Below, piece after piece: positions 29,291 through 36,963 of a DNA stretch of 64,000 nt; the stretch's first letter is position 1; every line of letters starts with the position of its first letter. The stretch is from Pseudomonas protegens (GTDB taxonomy: Bacteria; Pseudomonadota; Gammaproteobacteria; Pseudomonadales; Pseudomonadaceae), in assembly GCF_003363755.1 (NCBI RefSeq), contig NZ_CP031396.1, positions 4,037,001 to 4,101,000 on the forward strand. Direction: 5' to 3'. Position numbers and translations under genes: made by a program. The notes below the pieces were generated by a model. That model ran no database searches and had not been told where the DNA came from. It saw nothing but the letters and a program-made list of their open reading frames with translations.

Positions 29291-30084
29291 GAACGCCACC
29301 GGCGCCAGAGAATCAGCGGCAGGCGCAGCAACATGCCGAAGAACAGCTTGGCGTGCATCTTGGAAATCAGCGCGTTGTCGTGGAACAGGCGAAAGTGCGA
29401 CAGGCCGTCCTGGGGGTAGTGCACCCGGGTCGGCAGCCAGTGCATGGGCTGGTTGCGCCAGGACAGGCGCACCAGGATCTCCGGGTCGAAGTCCATGCGC
29501 CGCCCCAGTTGCACCGAGTCCAGCAGGGCCAACGTGGCGGGCAGGGGATAGACCCGGAAGCCACACATGGAGTCCGGGATCTGCAGCGACAGGCTGTTGA
29601 TCCAGACCCAGACGTGAGTCAGGTAGCGGGCGTACAGGCGCCCCTTGGGCACGCTGGCGTCGTACTGCGGATAACCGCAGATCAGCGCCTCGGGATGGGC
29701 CTGTGAGCGTTGGATGAAGTGATCCACATCCGCCAGGTCGTGCTGGCCGTCGGCATCGACCTGCAAGGCGTGGCTGAAGCCCAACTGAGCGGCTTCGCGC
29801 AGGCCGGCCATGACCGCGCCGCCCTTGCCCTGGTTGATGGCCAGGCGAATCAGGAATACCTGCTCGCGCTCGGCCAGTTGTTCCAGCACCGCCGCACAGG
29901 CCGGGCTGCTGGCGTCGTCCACCAATACGCAGGGCAGGCCCCGCGCCAGGAGCGCGTCGACCACGGCGGGCACGGCAGTTTCATGGTTGTAGACCGGAAT
30001 GACGGCGCAGGGCTTGTGGGTCGGCGCTGGACCCTTGGCTGGCAAGCCAGCGCCTACAACCGCGAAGTGGGAAGCGTTATCCAC
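29287..30084 (-). CDS. Family 2 glycosyltransferase
   Basis: 265 residues from a GTG at 30084 that is preceded by GGAGG at six bases. That GTG overlaps the ligase stop by eight bases. The GT-A fold begins at CAVIPVYNHE near residue 26, VLVDDASS follows, and the nucleotide/metal motif is VDADGQHD (Asp110-Ala-Asp112). INQGKGGAVMAGL is typical of dolichyl-phosphate-mannose-type GT2 enzymes. It likely glycosylates the lipid anchor of the polyene. Residues 7-20 (FAVVGAGLPAKGPA) are encoded by a REP element, so the N-terminus may be recently altered. An ATG 16 codons upstream would deepen the overlap with the ligase gene. Confidence 0.85.
   Translation of the reverse strand: MDNASHFAVVGAGLPAKGPAPTHKPCAVIPVYNHETAVPAVVDALLARGLPCVLVDDASSPACAAVLEQLAEREQVFLIRLAINQGKGGAVMAGLREAAQLGFSHALQVDADGQHDLADVDHFIQRSQAHPEALICGYPQYDASVPKGRLYARYLTHVWVWINSLSLQIPDSMCGFRVYPLPATLALLDSVQLGRRMDFDPEILVRLSWRNQPMHWLPTRVHYPQDGLSHFRLFHDNALISKMHAKLFFGMLLRLPLILWRRWRS
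30035..30058. repeat. REP element inside the glycosyltransferase 5' end
   Basis: A single REP-like unit containing the palindrome GCTGGCAAGCCAGC (30038-30051) and the flanking GCGCCTACA. It lies within codons about 9-16 of the glycosyltransferase gene and is translated in frame as part of VGAGLPAK. The same core occurs at 52701-52720 in an intergenic REPIN. Confidence 0.75.
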
Positions 30085-31750
30085 AGCTGGCCTCCAGGAT
30101 GATCCGCCCGCTGGAGCAGGGGGCGCCGTCATTCAGGAAGGCGAAATACAGTTTCTGGCGCTGGACGTCGAAGCGCAGGTTGAGCTGGATGCAGTCGCCG
30201 GGGCGCACCAGTTGCTGGAACTTCAGCACTTCCATGCCGGCGAAGCGGCCCGGCAGATCGAGCAACTGCTGACCCAGGGCCAGGGCCCAGTCCACTTGCA
30301 CCACCCCCGGCAGCACCGGTGTGGCGGGGAAGTGCCCGCTGAAGTAGGCCAGGTCTGGTGGAATTGCCAGTTGCAGTTGCCATTCGTCGGCGTGCTGCAC
30401 TTGCTCCAGCACTTCCGGGGCTTGTGGGCGTGGCGCCAGCAGCAGGGCCTGCACTTCGGCCTGGGGCAGCTTGCCCTGGTTGTTCAGGGGCATCTGCCGC
30501 AGCAGGCGCCAGCGCCGGGGCAGGGCCAGGGCTTCGCAATGCCCGGCCAGGTGCTGGCGCAGGGCCTGGGTCAGGTGGCGTCGGCCCTGGTTGCGCAGGG
30601 CATGCAGGCCGGACTCACTGAGTACCAGCAGGGCGCCAAGGTAGGCGCGGTTGTCTTCAATCACCCCCAGGCGTGCTTCCGCGACCCAGTCGTGCTGCTC
30701 CAGGGCCTGTTCGAGCATGGGCAGGGAGATGCGTTTTTCTTCCAGCTTGACGATGCGGTCCAGGCGGCCCAACAGCTCGAAACGGCCGTCGGCGGCGATG
30801 CGCGCGGCATCGGCCGTGTGTTCGACATGCCCGGGCGGCAGGTAGGGCGAGGCGATCAGCAGTGCGCCGTCGCTGTCCTGGCTCAGGTGCACCTCGGCAA
30901 AGGGCTGCCACAGCTCTGGCCCTTGGCGCCAGGCGATACCACCGGTTTCCGAACTGCCGAGGATCTCCGTCGGCCATTGCTGCAGGCGCTGTTGCAGCCC
31001 GCTGGCGGCCTCGGCAGGCAAGGCGCCGCCGGAGGAGAACACCCGGCGCACCGGGCTCAGGGCCGGCCAATCGAGGTTGTCGCCCATGCGCTTGAGCAGG
31101 GCCGGGCTGGCCACCCAGGCGAATGCCGGGCATTCGCGGCTGGCCCGTTGCAGGTCTTCGGGGAACGGCAATTGACGGCGCACGAAGGGACGCCCGGCGC
31201 ACAGCGGCCAGAGCACGCGGAACAGCAGGCCATAGATGTGCTGGGTGGCGACGCTGCCGATGATCCAGGCCGGGCCCAGGTCGGTGCCCCAGAGCTGTTC
31301 CAGGGCGCTGACCTCGTTGGCCAGCTGGCGCAGGTTTTTCTCGATGCGCTTGGGTTCGCCGCTGGAGCCTGAGGTGCACAGGCTCAGTTGGCAGGCGTCC
31401 AGGTCCAGCTCCGCCGGTTCCAGCGGCGCAGCCTGCAGTGGCTGCAAGGGCGGGTCCTGGTCGGTCAGCCACAGGTCGACGTCCGTCGCCCAGCGCTGGC
31501 GGGTCTGGGCCTGCAGGTCGGCGGGCAGCAACACACTGACCCCGGCGCGCCAGGCACCCAGCAGGGCTACGGCCAGGTCGACGGCATCTTCCAGGTGCAG
31601 CGCCAGGCGTCGCACGCCGCGCGCTTGCAAGGCCGCGGCCAGGCCCAGGGCCCGGGTCTGCAAGCCTTCCAGGTGGATATCGGGATGGGCGCTGACCACC
31701 CGCGGTGCTTGGGTCCTGAGCAATAGCCGCTCAAGGGCAATCCAGTTCAT
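30077..31750 (-). CDS. Fused acyl/aryl-ACP ligase and hotdog dehydratase (ApeH-ApeI-like)
   Basis: 557 residues in two domains. Residues 1-440 are an AMP-forming ligase with the P-loop LCTSGSSGEPKRIEK at about 124-138, the GSSETGGIAWR motif and the hinge ELLGRLDRIVKLEEKRI. From about 459 a FabA/FabZ-like hotdog domain carries FSGHFPATPVLPGVVQ with the catalytic His at 473. The ligase would load the aryl starter onto carrier protein with ATP, and the second domain would dehydrate hydroxyacyl intermediates. In E. coli-type APE clusters these are two proteins (ApeH and ApeI). It overlaps its neighbours on both sides. Confidence 0.88.
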   Translation of the reverse strand: MNWIALERLLLRTQAPRVVSAHPDIHLEGLQTRALGLAAALQARGVRRLALHLEDAVDLAVALLGAWRAGVSVLLPADLQAQTRQRWATDVDLWLTDQDPPLQPLQAAPLEPAELDLDACQLSLCTSGSSGEPKRIEKNLRQLANEVSALEQLWGTDLGPAWIIGSVATQHIYGLLFRVLWPLCAGRPFVRRQLPFPEDLQRASRECPAFAWVASPALLKRMGDNLDWPALSPVRRVFSSGGALPAEAASGLQQRLQQWPTEILGSSETGGIAWRQGPELWQPFAEVHLSQDSDGALLIASPYLPPGHVEHTADAARIAADGRFELLGRLDRIVKLEEKRISLPMLEQALEQHDWVAEARLGVIEDNRAYLGALLVLSESGLHALRNQGRRHLTQALRQHLAGHCEALALPRRWRLLRQMPLNNQGKLPQAEVQALLLAPRPQAPEVLEQVQHADEWQLQLAIPPDLAYFSGHFPATPVLPGVVQVDWALALGQQLLDLPGRFAGMEVLKFQQLVRPGDCIQLNLRFDVQRQKLYFAFLNDGAPCSSGRIILEASCG

Positions 31751-32292
31751 CTACGGCCTCGTACCCGTTGTCGTAAAAGCCACTCAATGGCAAACAGCAA
31801 ACCCATCAGCCCGTAGGCGATCAGGCCGTTGTACAACGTCCACCAGCTCAGCGGCGCCCAGAGGGTCAGGGCCGCGGCGATTACTCCGTTACAAAGGAAA
31901 AACACACTCCAGGCGATGGTCACCTGGCGGGTATAACGTATGGCTTTTTCCGGCAGGTCCGGCTCGCCAAGGCGCGCCAGGCGCTCCGCCACCGGCGGGC
32001 CGTACTTCAGGCTCAGGCCGAACAGGCCGAGCATGAAGCTGCTGATCAGCACCGGGTACCAGCGCAGCAGCGCCGGGTGGTCGAACCACGCCAGCAGCAG
32101 GCAGAAGACGAGCGCCGCGGCTGCCATCCACAAGCTGCCGGGACGACGTTCCCCGGTCAGCGCCCGGGCCAGCCACAGGCCGCCCAGCAGCAGGCCGAAT
32201 TGCCACGGAGCGAAGTGCTCCATACCGAAATACACCGCAAAGGGGTAAAGCAGGCCGGCCAGCAACAAGCCCAGGCCGATCAGCCGGCTCAT
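31747..32292 (-). CDS. COG4648-type membrane protein of aryl polyene clusters (ApeG-like)
   Basis: 181 residues with about five to six hydrophobic segments (LIGLGLLLAGLLYPFAVYFG; WMAAAALVFCLLLAWF; YPVLISSFMLGLFGLSL; VTIAWSVFFLCNGVIAAALTLW; LYNGLIAYGLMGLLFAIEWLL). The YPVLISSFMLGLF and ARLGEPDLPEKAIRYTRQVTIAW blocks fit the uncharacterised membrane family next to APE carrier proteins. The biochemical role is unknown. It overlaps the second ACP and the ligase by four bases each. Confidence 0.78.
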   Translation of the reverse strand: MSRLIGLGLLLAGLLYPFAVYFGMEHFAPWQFGLLLGGLWLARALTGERRPGSLWMAAAALVFCLLLAWFDHPALLRWYPVLISSFMLGLFGLSLKYGPPVAERLARLGEPDLPEKAIRYTRQVTIAWSVFFLCNGVIAAALTLWAPLSWWTLYNGLIAYGLMGLLFAIEWLLRQRVRGRR

Positions 32293-32543
32293 GCGGCCGG
32301 CTGGACCAGGCGGTAGACCGCCTCGACCACGTCATTGACGGTACGCACCGACTTGAATTCCTCGGCGGCGATTTTCTTGCCGGTCTGACGCTTGATGTGG
32401 TCGATCAGGTCGACGGCGTCGATGCTGTCGATTTCCAGGTCCTGATACAGGTTGGAATCCAGGCTGATGCTGTCAGGCTCAAGCTCGAAGAGTTCGACCA
32501 GGGCATCGCGCAGGGTGTTGAAGATGTCGTCACGGGTTTGCAT
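32289..32543 (-). CDS. Acyl carrier protein (ApeF-like)
   Basis: 84-residue acidic carrier protein. The phosphopantetheine attachment Ser40 is in DLEIDSIDAVD. DSIDAVDLIDHIKRQTGKKI is the recognition helix. It is one of two carriers encoded side by side; in characterised APE systems both are needed to carry the growing chain. A phosphopantetheinyl transferase is not present in the cluster and must be supplied from elsewhere. Confidence 0.92.
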   Translation of the reverse strand: MQTRDDIFNTLRDALVELFELEPDSISLDSNLYQDLEIDSIDAVDLIDHIKRQTGKKIAAEEFKSVRTVNDVVEAVYRLVQPAA

Positions 32544-32552
32544 GGTCGGTTC

Positions 32553-32825
32553 TCAAGCTGCCTGTTTTGCAGTGACGAACGCCGCAAGGCTCGCCACGTT
32601 ACTGAAGTGGTTGCGGGTGTCCTTGGCGTCGGCATCGATCTTGATGCCGTACTTTTTCTGGATCGCCAGCCCCAGTTCCAGGGCGTCCACCGAGTCCAGG
32701 CCGAGGCCTTCGCCGAACAGGGTCTGATCGTTGCCGATGTCCTGGGCACTGATGTCTTCGAGGCCCAGGGCGTCGATGATCAGCAGTTTGATTTCAAGCA
32801 TCAGATCCGGGTGTGTATCGCTCAT
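32553..32825 (-). CDS. Acyl carrier protein (ApeE-like)
   Basis: 90 residues from the ATG at 32825 with AAGGAG upstream; a longer open frame exists but its start is not protein-like. Ser45 in LGLDSVDALE is the phosphopantetheine site. It is more divergent from the second ACP than a recent duplicate would be, suggesting different partners. It overlaps the upstream acyltransferase by 32 bp and lies nine bases before the second ACP. Confidence 0.92.
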   Translation of the reverse strand: MSDTHPDLMLEIKLLIIDALGLEDISAQDIGNDQTLFGEGLGLDSVDALELGLAIQKKYGIKIDADAKDTRNHFSNVASLAAFVTAKQAA

Positions 32826-33615
32826 CTCTGGCGAGCTCCTTGATGAAATAGTGGTGCAAGTGCTCATTGAGCTTGCGCGACGCCTGAGGCGCGGGGCCTT
32901 GGGCGGCAAAGGTCTGTGGGTCTATATCGGCACCGACGTGAAAACTGAAGTGCACACGGCGTTGCGGAATGCGATACCAGGGCTCGGCCTTGGTCAGGGT
33001 GGTGGGGCTGACCTTGATCACCACCGGGGTAATGATTTTCGCACCCCGCAGGGCAATCGCCGCGGCCCCCCGATGAAAGGCGGGAGCGGCGCCCGGCTGG
33101 GTACGGGTGCCTTCGGGAAAGACGATCAGGGTCTGGCCTGCTTGCAGCGCCCCGGAGGCGCTGTCGAGCATGTCCATGCTGCCGTCGTTGCTGATGTACT
33201 GGGTGGCGCGCACCGGGCTGCGGGTGAAGGGGTTGTCCCACAGGCTTTGCTTCACCACGCAGTTGGCATCGCGCACCAGGCCGATCAGGAACACCACGTC
33301 GATCAGCGACGGGTGATTGGCAATGATCATCTGCCCCGGACGGCCGAGCAGGTGGGCGCCCTGGACTTCGTAGGTGAGCACGCCGCTCTTGGCCATGAAA
33401 CGGATGAACAGCCAGAACAGCCGACTGACGGTCCGGCGTGCGCGCCGGCTATGGCTCGCGGCGTCGCCGGGCAGGCAGGCCAGGAGCGGGAAAATCACCA
33501 GGCGCAGGCACAAACCACCTATTCCGAACAGTGCAAAGCTCAGACCGGTGGCCAGCAGGCGCCAGTAGTAGGCATTGCGGCCCTTGGCGCTCAGTGGTTG
33601 CGTTGCCAGGTCCAT
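32794..33615 (-). CDS. 1-acyl-glycerol-3-phosphate-type acyltransferase (PlsC family, ApeD-like)
   Basis: 273 residues from the ATG at 33615. An N-terminal membrane segment (LLATGLSFALFGIGGLCLRLVIF) precedes the PlsC domain. The catalytic HX4D is His101 to Asp106 in IIANHPSLIDVVF. The substrate-binding motif VFPEGTRTQPG is intact. It probably acylates the lipid moiety to which the polyene is attached. The start lies inside the end of the chain-length-factor gene (25-bp overlap), so the two are translationally coupled. Confidence 0.85.
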   Translation of the reverse strand: MDLATQPLSAKGRNAYYWRLLATGLSFALFGIGGLCLRLVIFPLLACLPGDAASHSRRARRTVSRLFWLFIRFMAKSGVLTYEVQGAHLLGRPGQMIIANHPSLIDVVFLIGLVRDANCVVKQSLWDNPFTRSPVRATQYISNDGSMDMLDSASGALQAGQTLIVFPEGTRTQPGAAPAFHRGAAAIALRGAKIITPVVIKVSPTTLTKAEPWYRIPQRRVHFSFHVGADIDPQTFAAQGPAPQASRKLNEHLHHYFIKELARDERYTPGSDA

Positions 33616-34310
33616 ACACGATTCATCCAGGCATGTTGGCAAAAGGTCTGCGAGCCGAGCAGGGTTCGCAGCAGGTTCAGGGCATGGGGCCACTGGGTCT
33701 TGGGGATTTGACTGTCGTGGCTGTCCAGGGACAGTTGCCAGTCGTCGCCTGGGGTCAGCAACAGGCCCAGGGCATAGGGAAACGGCACGTCGTCGATCCA
33801 GCTGGCGTAGGCCTCGGGCGGCTGTTCCTCGGTGATCACCAGCAGTACATGGGGAGCGCCGTCCGCCAGCAGGGTGGCGGCTTCCAGCAGGCCGTGTTCC
33901 AGGCCGTCGCCGGCGGCGGCCAGGGCAGTCATTTCACTGGTTTCGCCGCGCATGATCGACCACAGGCCGATCACCGCGTTGTGCACCGAGAGGCTGAACT
34001 GGGTGGGCGACAGCGGCTGCTCGGCGGCCAGGTCGCTGAGGATCTCGAAGGTTCGCGGGGTTTCGCCGTGCCGGGAAATGAACACCAGCGGCAATTGCTC
34101 GAGGCCTTCGGCCAGGGGCCAGCCAACGCTGAAAGCCATGCGCGCCAGGCGACTGAGACGGCGGCGCTGCATGGCGGGCAGAAAAGACACATCGGGAGCG
34201 GCATCGCTGCTCTCGGGCAGGGTCGGCTGACGGCTCCAGGCCTGCCAGGCGTCCACGCTTTCGAGCCCAGGGGCCCATGCACGCCATTGAGCGATGTTGA
34301 ACTTGATCAC
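33591..34310 (-). CDS. Short beta-ketoacyl synthase-like chain-length factor (ApeC-like)
   Basis: 239 residues, about half the length of a normal ketosynthase. It shows a KS-like N-terminal fold (FNIAQWRAWAPGLES, RLSRLARMAFSVGWPLAEG, FISRHGETPRTFEIL, SPTQFSLSVHNAVIGLWSI) but no catalytic Cys in the expected TACTSS context. This matches the chain length factor family (ketoacyl-synt_2) that pairs with ApeO. It is the first gene of the operon, 87 bases after the predicted transcription start. Confidence 0.85.
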   Translation of the reverse strand: MIKFNIAQWRAWAPGLESVDAWQAWSRQPTLPESSDAAPDVSFLPAMQRRRLSRLARMAFSVGWPLAEGLEQLPLVFISRHGETPRTFEILSDLAAEQPLSPTQFSLSVHNAVIGLWSIMRGETSEMTALAAAGDGLEHGLLEAATLLADGAPHVLLVITEEQPPEAYASWIDDVPFPYALGLLLTPGDDWQLSLDSHDSQIPKTQWPHALNLLRTLLGSQTFCQHAWMNRVWTWQRNH

Positions 34311-34403
34311 TTGATTTCATCCCGCCCCTGCGGGCTTCCTTGACGCGGTGTATCGCTTCGATTGGCGATTGACCTGGATGACGCGAAGGCGTCAGTGGCG
34401 CGC

Positions 34404-34432
34404 ATTATCCCGGTGCGACTGGCTTGTAGCAA
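34404..34432 (-). promoter_or_regulatory. Predicted sigma-70 promoter of the polyene operon
   Basis: On the minus strand TTGCTA (34432-34427), a 17-bp spacer, then GATAAT (34409-34404): four and five of six consensus bases. It lies about 95 bp upstream of the first operon gene. It is the only promoter-like sequence I find before the run of overlapping genes. The surrounding gap 34311-34655 (345 bp) also contains the ribosome-binding site of the parA-like gene (GGAGG at 34644-34648) but no other feature I can support. Confidence 0.55.
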
Positions 34433-34655
34433 ATGCTGCTTGGGCTGTTGGTCGCAAAAGCGTCGAATCTGCCGCGATCATGGGTGTCTATTTGCCACTA
34501 TCGAGTTTCCTTTGCGCCCCGATCCCTCGGCGCCGAGGCTTTGCGTCGCCTGTTCCAGGGGTGGCGGAGGTTGGGAAACTCTTGTGTTGCCGAGGTAGCT
34601 AACGGGCGCGCAGGACTACTACACTCGGTGATCTTTGATACACGGAGGTTTAGAC

Positions 34656-35426
34656 ATGCGGCGAGTGGTGTTCAATCAGAAAGGTGGCGTGGGCAAGTCC
34701 AGTATTGCCTGCAATCTGGCGGCGGTCAGCGCCAGCGAGGGGTATCGCACCTTGCTGGTGGATCTGGATGCCCAGGCCAACTCGACCCAGTACCTCACCG
34801 GCCTGACCGGCGATGACATTCCCATGGGCATTGCCGATTTCTTCAAGCAGACCCTGTCTTCCGGGCCCTTCTCGAAAAAGAACCAGGTGGATATCTACGA
34901 GACGCCGTTCGACAACCTGCATGTGGTGACCGCCACCGCCGAGTTGGCGGATCTGCAGCCCAAGCTTGAGGCCAAGCACAAGATCAACAAGCTGCGTAAG
35001 TTGCTGGACGAATTGGCCGAGGACTATGACCGGATCTATCTCGACACCCCGCCGGCCCTGAATTTCTATGCGGTTTCGGCGTTGATCGCCGCTGATCGGG
35101 TATTGATTCCTTTCGACTGCGACAGCTTCTCCCGTCAGGCGCTGTACGGCCTGCTGGCGGAGATCGAAGAGTTGAAGGAAGACCACAACGAGGACCTGCA
35201 GGTCGAGGGGATCGTGGTCAATCAGTTCCAGGCGCGGGCCAGCCTGCCGCAACAGATGCTCGACGAACTGATCAGCGAGGGGTTGCCGGTGCTGCCGGTG
35301 TACCTGGCCAGCTCGGTGCGCATGCGTGAATCCCACCAGGCCAGCCTGCCGCTGATCTATCTCGATTCGCGACACAAGCTGACCCAGCAATTCGTCGATC
35401 TGCACAACCTGCTGGAAAACGCCTGA
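34656..35426 (+). CDS. ParA-family ATPase (orphan)
   Basis: 256 residues. The deviant Walker A KGGVGKSS (9-16), switch I DLDAQANST and Walker B IYLDTPPAL identify a MinD/ParA ATPase that dimerises on DNA or membrane to position cargo. GGAGG precedes the ATG. No ParB, parS-like repeat array, minC/minE, chemotaxis or flagellar gene is adjacent, so it is not a typical partition locus. The cargo is unknown. It is convergent with trxC. Confidence 0.9.
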   Translation: MRRVVFNQKGGVGKSSIACNLAAVSASEGYRTLLVDLDAQANSTQYLTGLTGDDIPMGIADFFKQTLSSGPFSKKNQVDIYETPFDNLHVVTATAELADLQPKLEAKHKINKLRKLLDELAEDYDRIYLDTPPALNFYAVSALIAADRVLIPFDCDSFSRQALYGLLAEIEELKEDHNEDLQVEGIVVNQFQARASLPQQMLDELISEGLPVLPVYLASSVRMRESHQASLPLIYLDSRHKLTQQFVDLHNLLENA

Positions 35427-35473
35427 ACTCGGCGCCGCGGTGGCAGGAGTGCAAGTCTCCTGTCAGGGCGTGT

Positions 35474-35908
35474 TCAGATGCCCTGGCTGCGCAACCAGCC
35501 CAAGAGTTGCGGCAAGGGCAGGGCGCCGCTCTGGCGGGCCACTTCCCGGCCGTTCTTGAACAGGATCAGGCTGGGAATCGAGCGAATGCCCAATTGCCCC
35601 GAGAGCTGAGGGTTGGCTTCACTGTCCAGCTTGGCCAGCCGGCACTTGCCACTCAGTTGCGCGGCGGCCTGCGCAAAGATCGGCGCAAAGGATTTGCACG
35701 GTCCGCACCAGTCAGCCCACACATCCACCAGCAACGGCAGGTCGCCCTTGATCTGGCTGGCGTAGTCGCCCTGTTGCAAGTCAAAGGGTTTGCTCAGCAA
35801 CACCTCACCCTTGCAGCGCCCGCACTTGGGCTGATCGCCCAGGCGCTCGCCGGGGATACGGTTCAGACCGTTGCAGTGCGGGCAGGGAATCAGCAGTGGC
35901 TCGGACAT
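35474..35908 (-). CDS. trxC: Thioredoxin TrxC (zinc-containing thioredoxin 2)
   Basis: 144 residues. An N-terminal zinc-binding domain has Cys9, Cys12, Cys29 and Cys32 (CPHC and CGRC). The thioredoxin domain carries the redox pair WCGPC at Cys68/Cys71 and the cis-Pro in RSIPSLILFKNG. It is a cytoplasmic disulfide reductase, usually induced by oxidative stress in bacteria. The start MSEPLLIPC is chosen because it matches family N-termini. Confidence 0.95.
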   Translation of the reverse strand: MSEPLLIPCPHCNGLNRIPGERLGDQPKCGRCKGEVLLSKPFDLQQGDYASQIKGDLPLLVDVWADWCGPCKSFAPIFAQAAAQLSGKCRLAKLDSEANPQLSGQLGIRSIPSLILFKNGREVARQSGALPLPQLLGWLRSQGI

Positions 35909-35986
35909 GGTTGGGCTCCGCAAACAGGGTAGAGCGCCTTAAATGGCGGCGCCCAGGGTGAATATCAAGTCGGCGCCGCCATGGCT

Positions 35987-36937
35987 TCACGTGCTGGGCG
36001 GGGCCAGCTCGACGCTGACCAGACGATCCATGGAGCGGCCGATGTAAAAGGTAAAGGGCCGGCCCAGGTCCATGGCCATGCCCTCGCACTTGCCCATGAA
36101 GCCTATGTGTTGCAACGGAGAAATCTCTCCATCCTCGTGGTACTGCAAGCCCAGGGAACCGACACTGAAGCCGACGCGGTCGGCCCGGCGATCCACTCGC
36201 GTGCCCCAGGAGGTCTTGATCGCGGACAGTTGGATGCGTTTGTCGAACAGCATCTGGTTGAGCGTGGGGTTGGCGAACCTGATGTTGCCGAACAAGAACT
36301 GCGCCGGTTCGCGCTTGTTGTCTTTCCACTCCAGATACACGTTGTAATCCCCTGGTCCGCTCCCGGCCTTGCTGCCCATCTGGCTGAACGGCATGCCCGG
36401 TGCCTGGAGGGTGGCCTGGTATTGGCAAAACGCCTCGTTGGGCGTGCCGGTGGCCGAGAGCTTGCCGCTGATCAATTCCTCCATCGAGTAATGAAACAGC
36501 ACATCGGCGTATTTCACCGGCTCCAGCGCCAGCGAGAAGCGCCGCGGCAAGGCCATGGCTCTTTTGCGGTACTCGGGGTTGGTGTATTTCCCGATTTCCG
36601 GGGCGATCTCCAGAACGGCTTCGAAGGTGCCGGCTGCGCGCGCCTCGACAATCTCGCTGAACAGCTCCTGCAGGCGTTGGCGCTGGGTTTCGGGCACGGC
36701 GCTGTCCAGGCTGATATGCAGGGTCTTGTCGTCCTTGCGGTCCATCTCCAGGCCGATCTGGTCAGGCTCGATGCCGATCCCGGCGGCCATCTGAGTGATG
36801 GTTTCGGCGAAGTACGGCACGATCTGGGCCTGCTTGGGGTTACCCACGGTGTCCTGGAAGTGCAGGGTGAGGTAGGTCTGCTTGCAGCCGGTCAGCAGCA
36901 TCAGCAGCAGGGCTGCGGTGTAGAGGCGTCGGTTCAA
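35987..36937 (-). CDS. Putative lipoprotein of unknown function (paralogue A)
   Basis: 316 residues from a TTG start preceded by AAGGA; no ATG nearby gives a signal peptide. The lipobox LLTGC has Cys18. After it, KQTYLTLHFQDTVGNPKQ is followed by a long mixed alpha/beta region and a C-terminal block DLGRPFTFYIGRSMDRLVSV. The next upstream gene has the same opening (TLHFQDSV) and the same closing block, so they are paralogues. No enzymatic motif is seen. Likely an envelope protein; partner and role unknown. Confidence 0.72.
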   Translation of the reverse strand: MNRRLYTAALLLMLLTGCKQTYLTLHFQDTVGNPKQAQIVPYFAETITQMAAGIGIEPDQIGLEMDRKDDKTLHISLDSAVPETQRQRLQELFSEIVEARAAGTFEAVLEIAPEIGKYTNPEYRKRAMALPRRFSLALEPVKYADVLFHYSMEELISGKLSATGTPNEAFCQYQATLQAPGMPFSQMGSKAGSGPGDYNVYLEWKDNKREPAQFLFGNIRFANPTLNQMLFDKRIQLSAIKTSWGTRVDRRADRVGFSVGSLGLQYHEDGEISPLQHIGFMGKCEGMAMDLGRPFTFYIGRSMDRLVSVELAPPST

Positions 36938-36963
36938 TGGAGGTCCTTGTTGCGCAATGGCGC

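Noticed and set aside
34656..35426. A plasmid-type partition locus
   Set aside because: The ParA motifs are there but no ParB gene or repeated centromere-like sites accompany it, and the neighbours are chromosomal.
35444..35462. Hairpin CAGGAG/CTCCTG between parA-like gene and trxC as a terminator
   Set aside because: Only six pairs and no U-tract on either strand, too weak to list.
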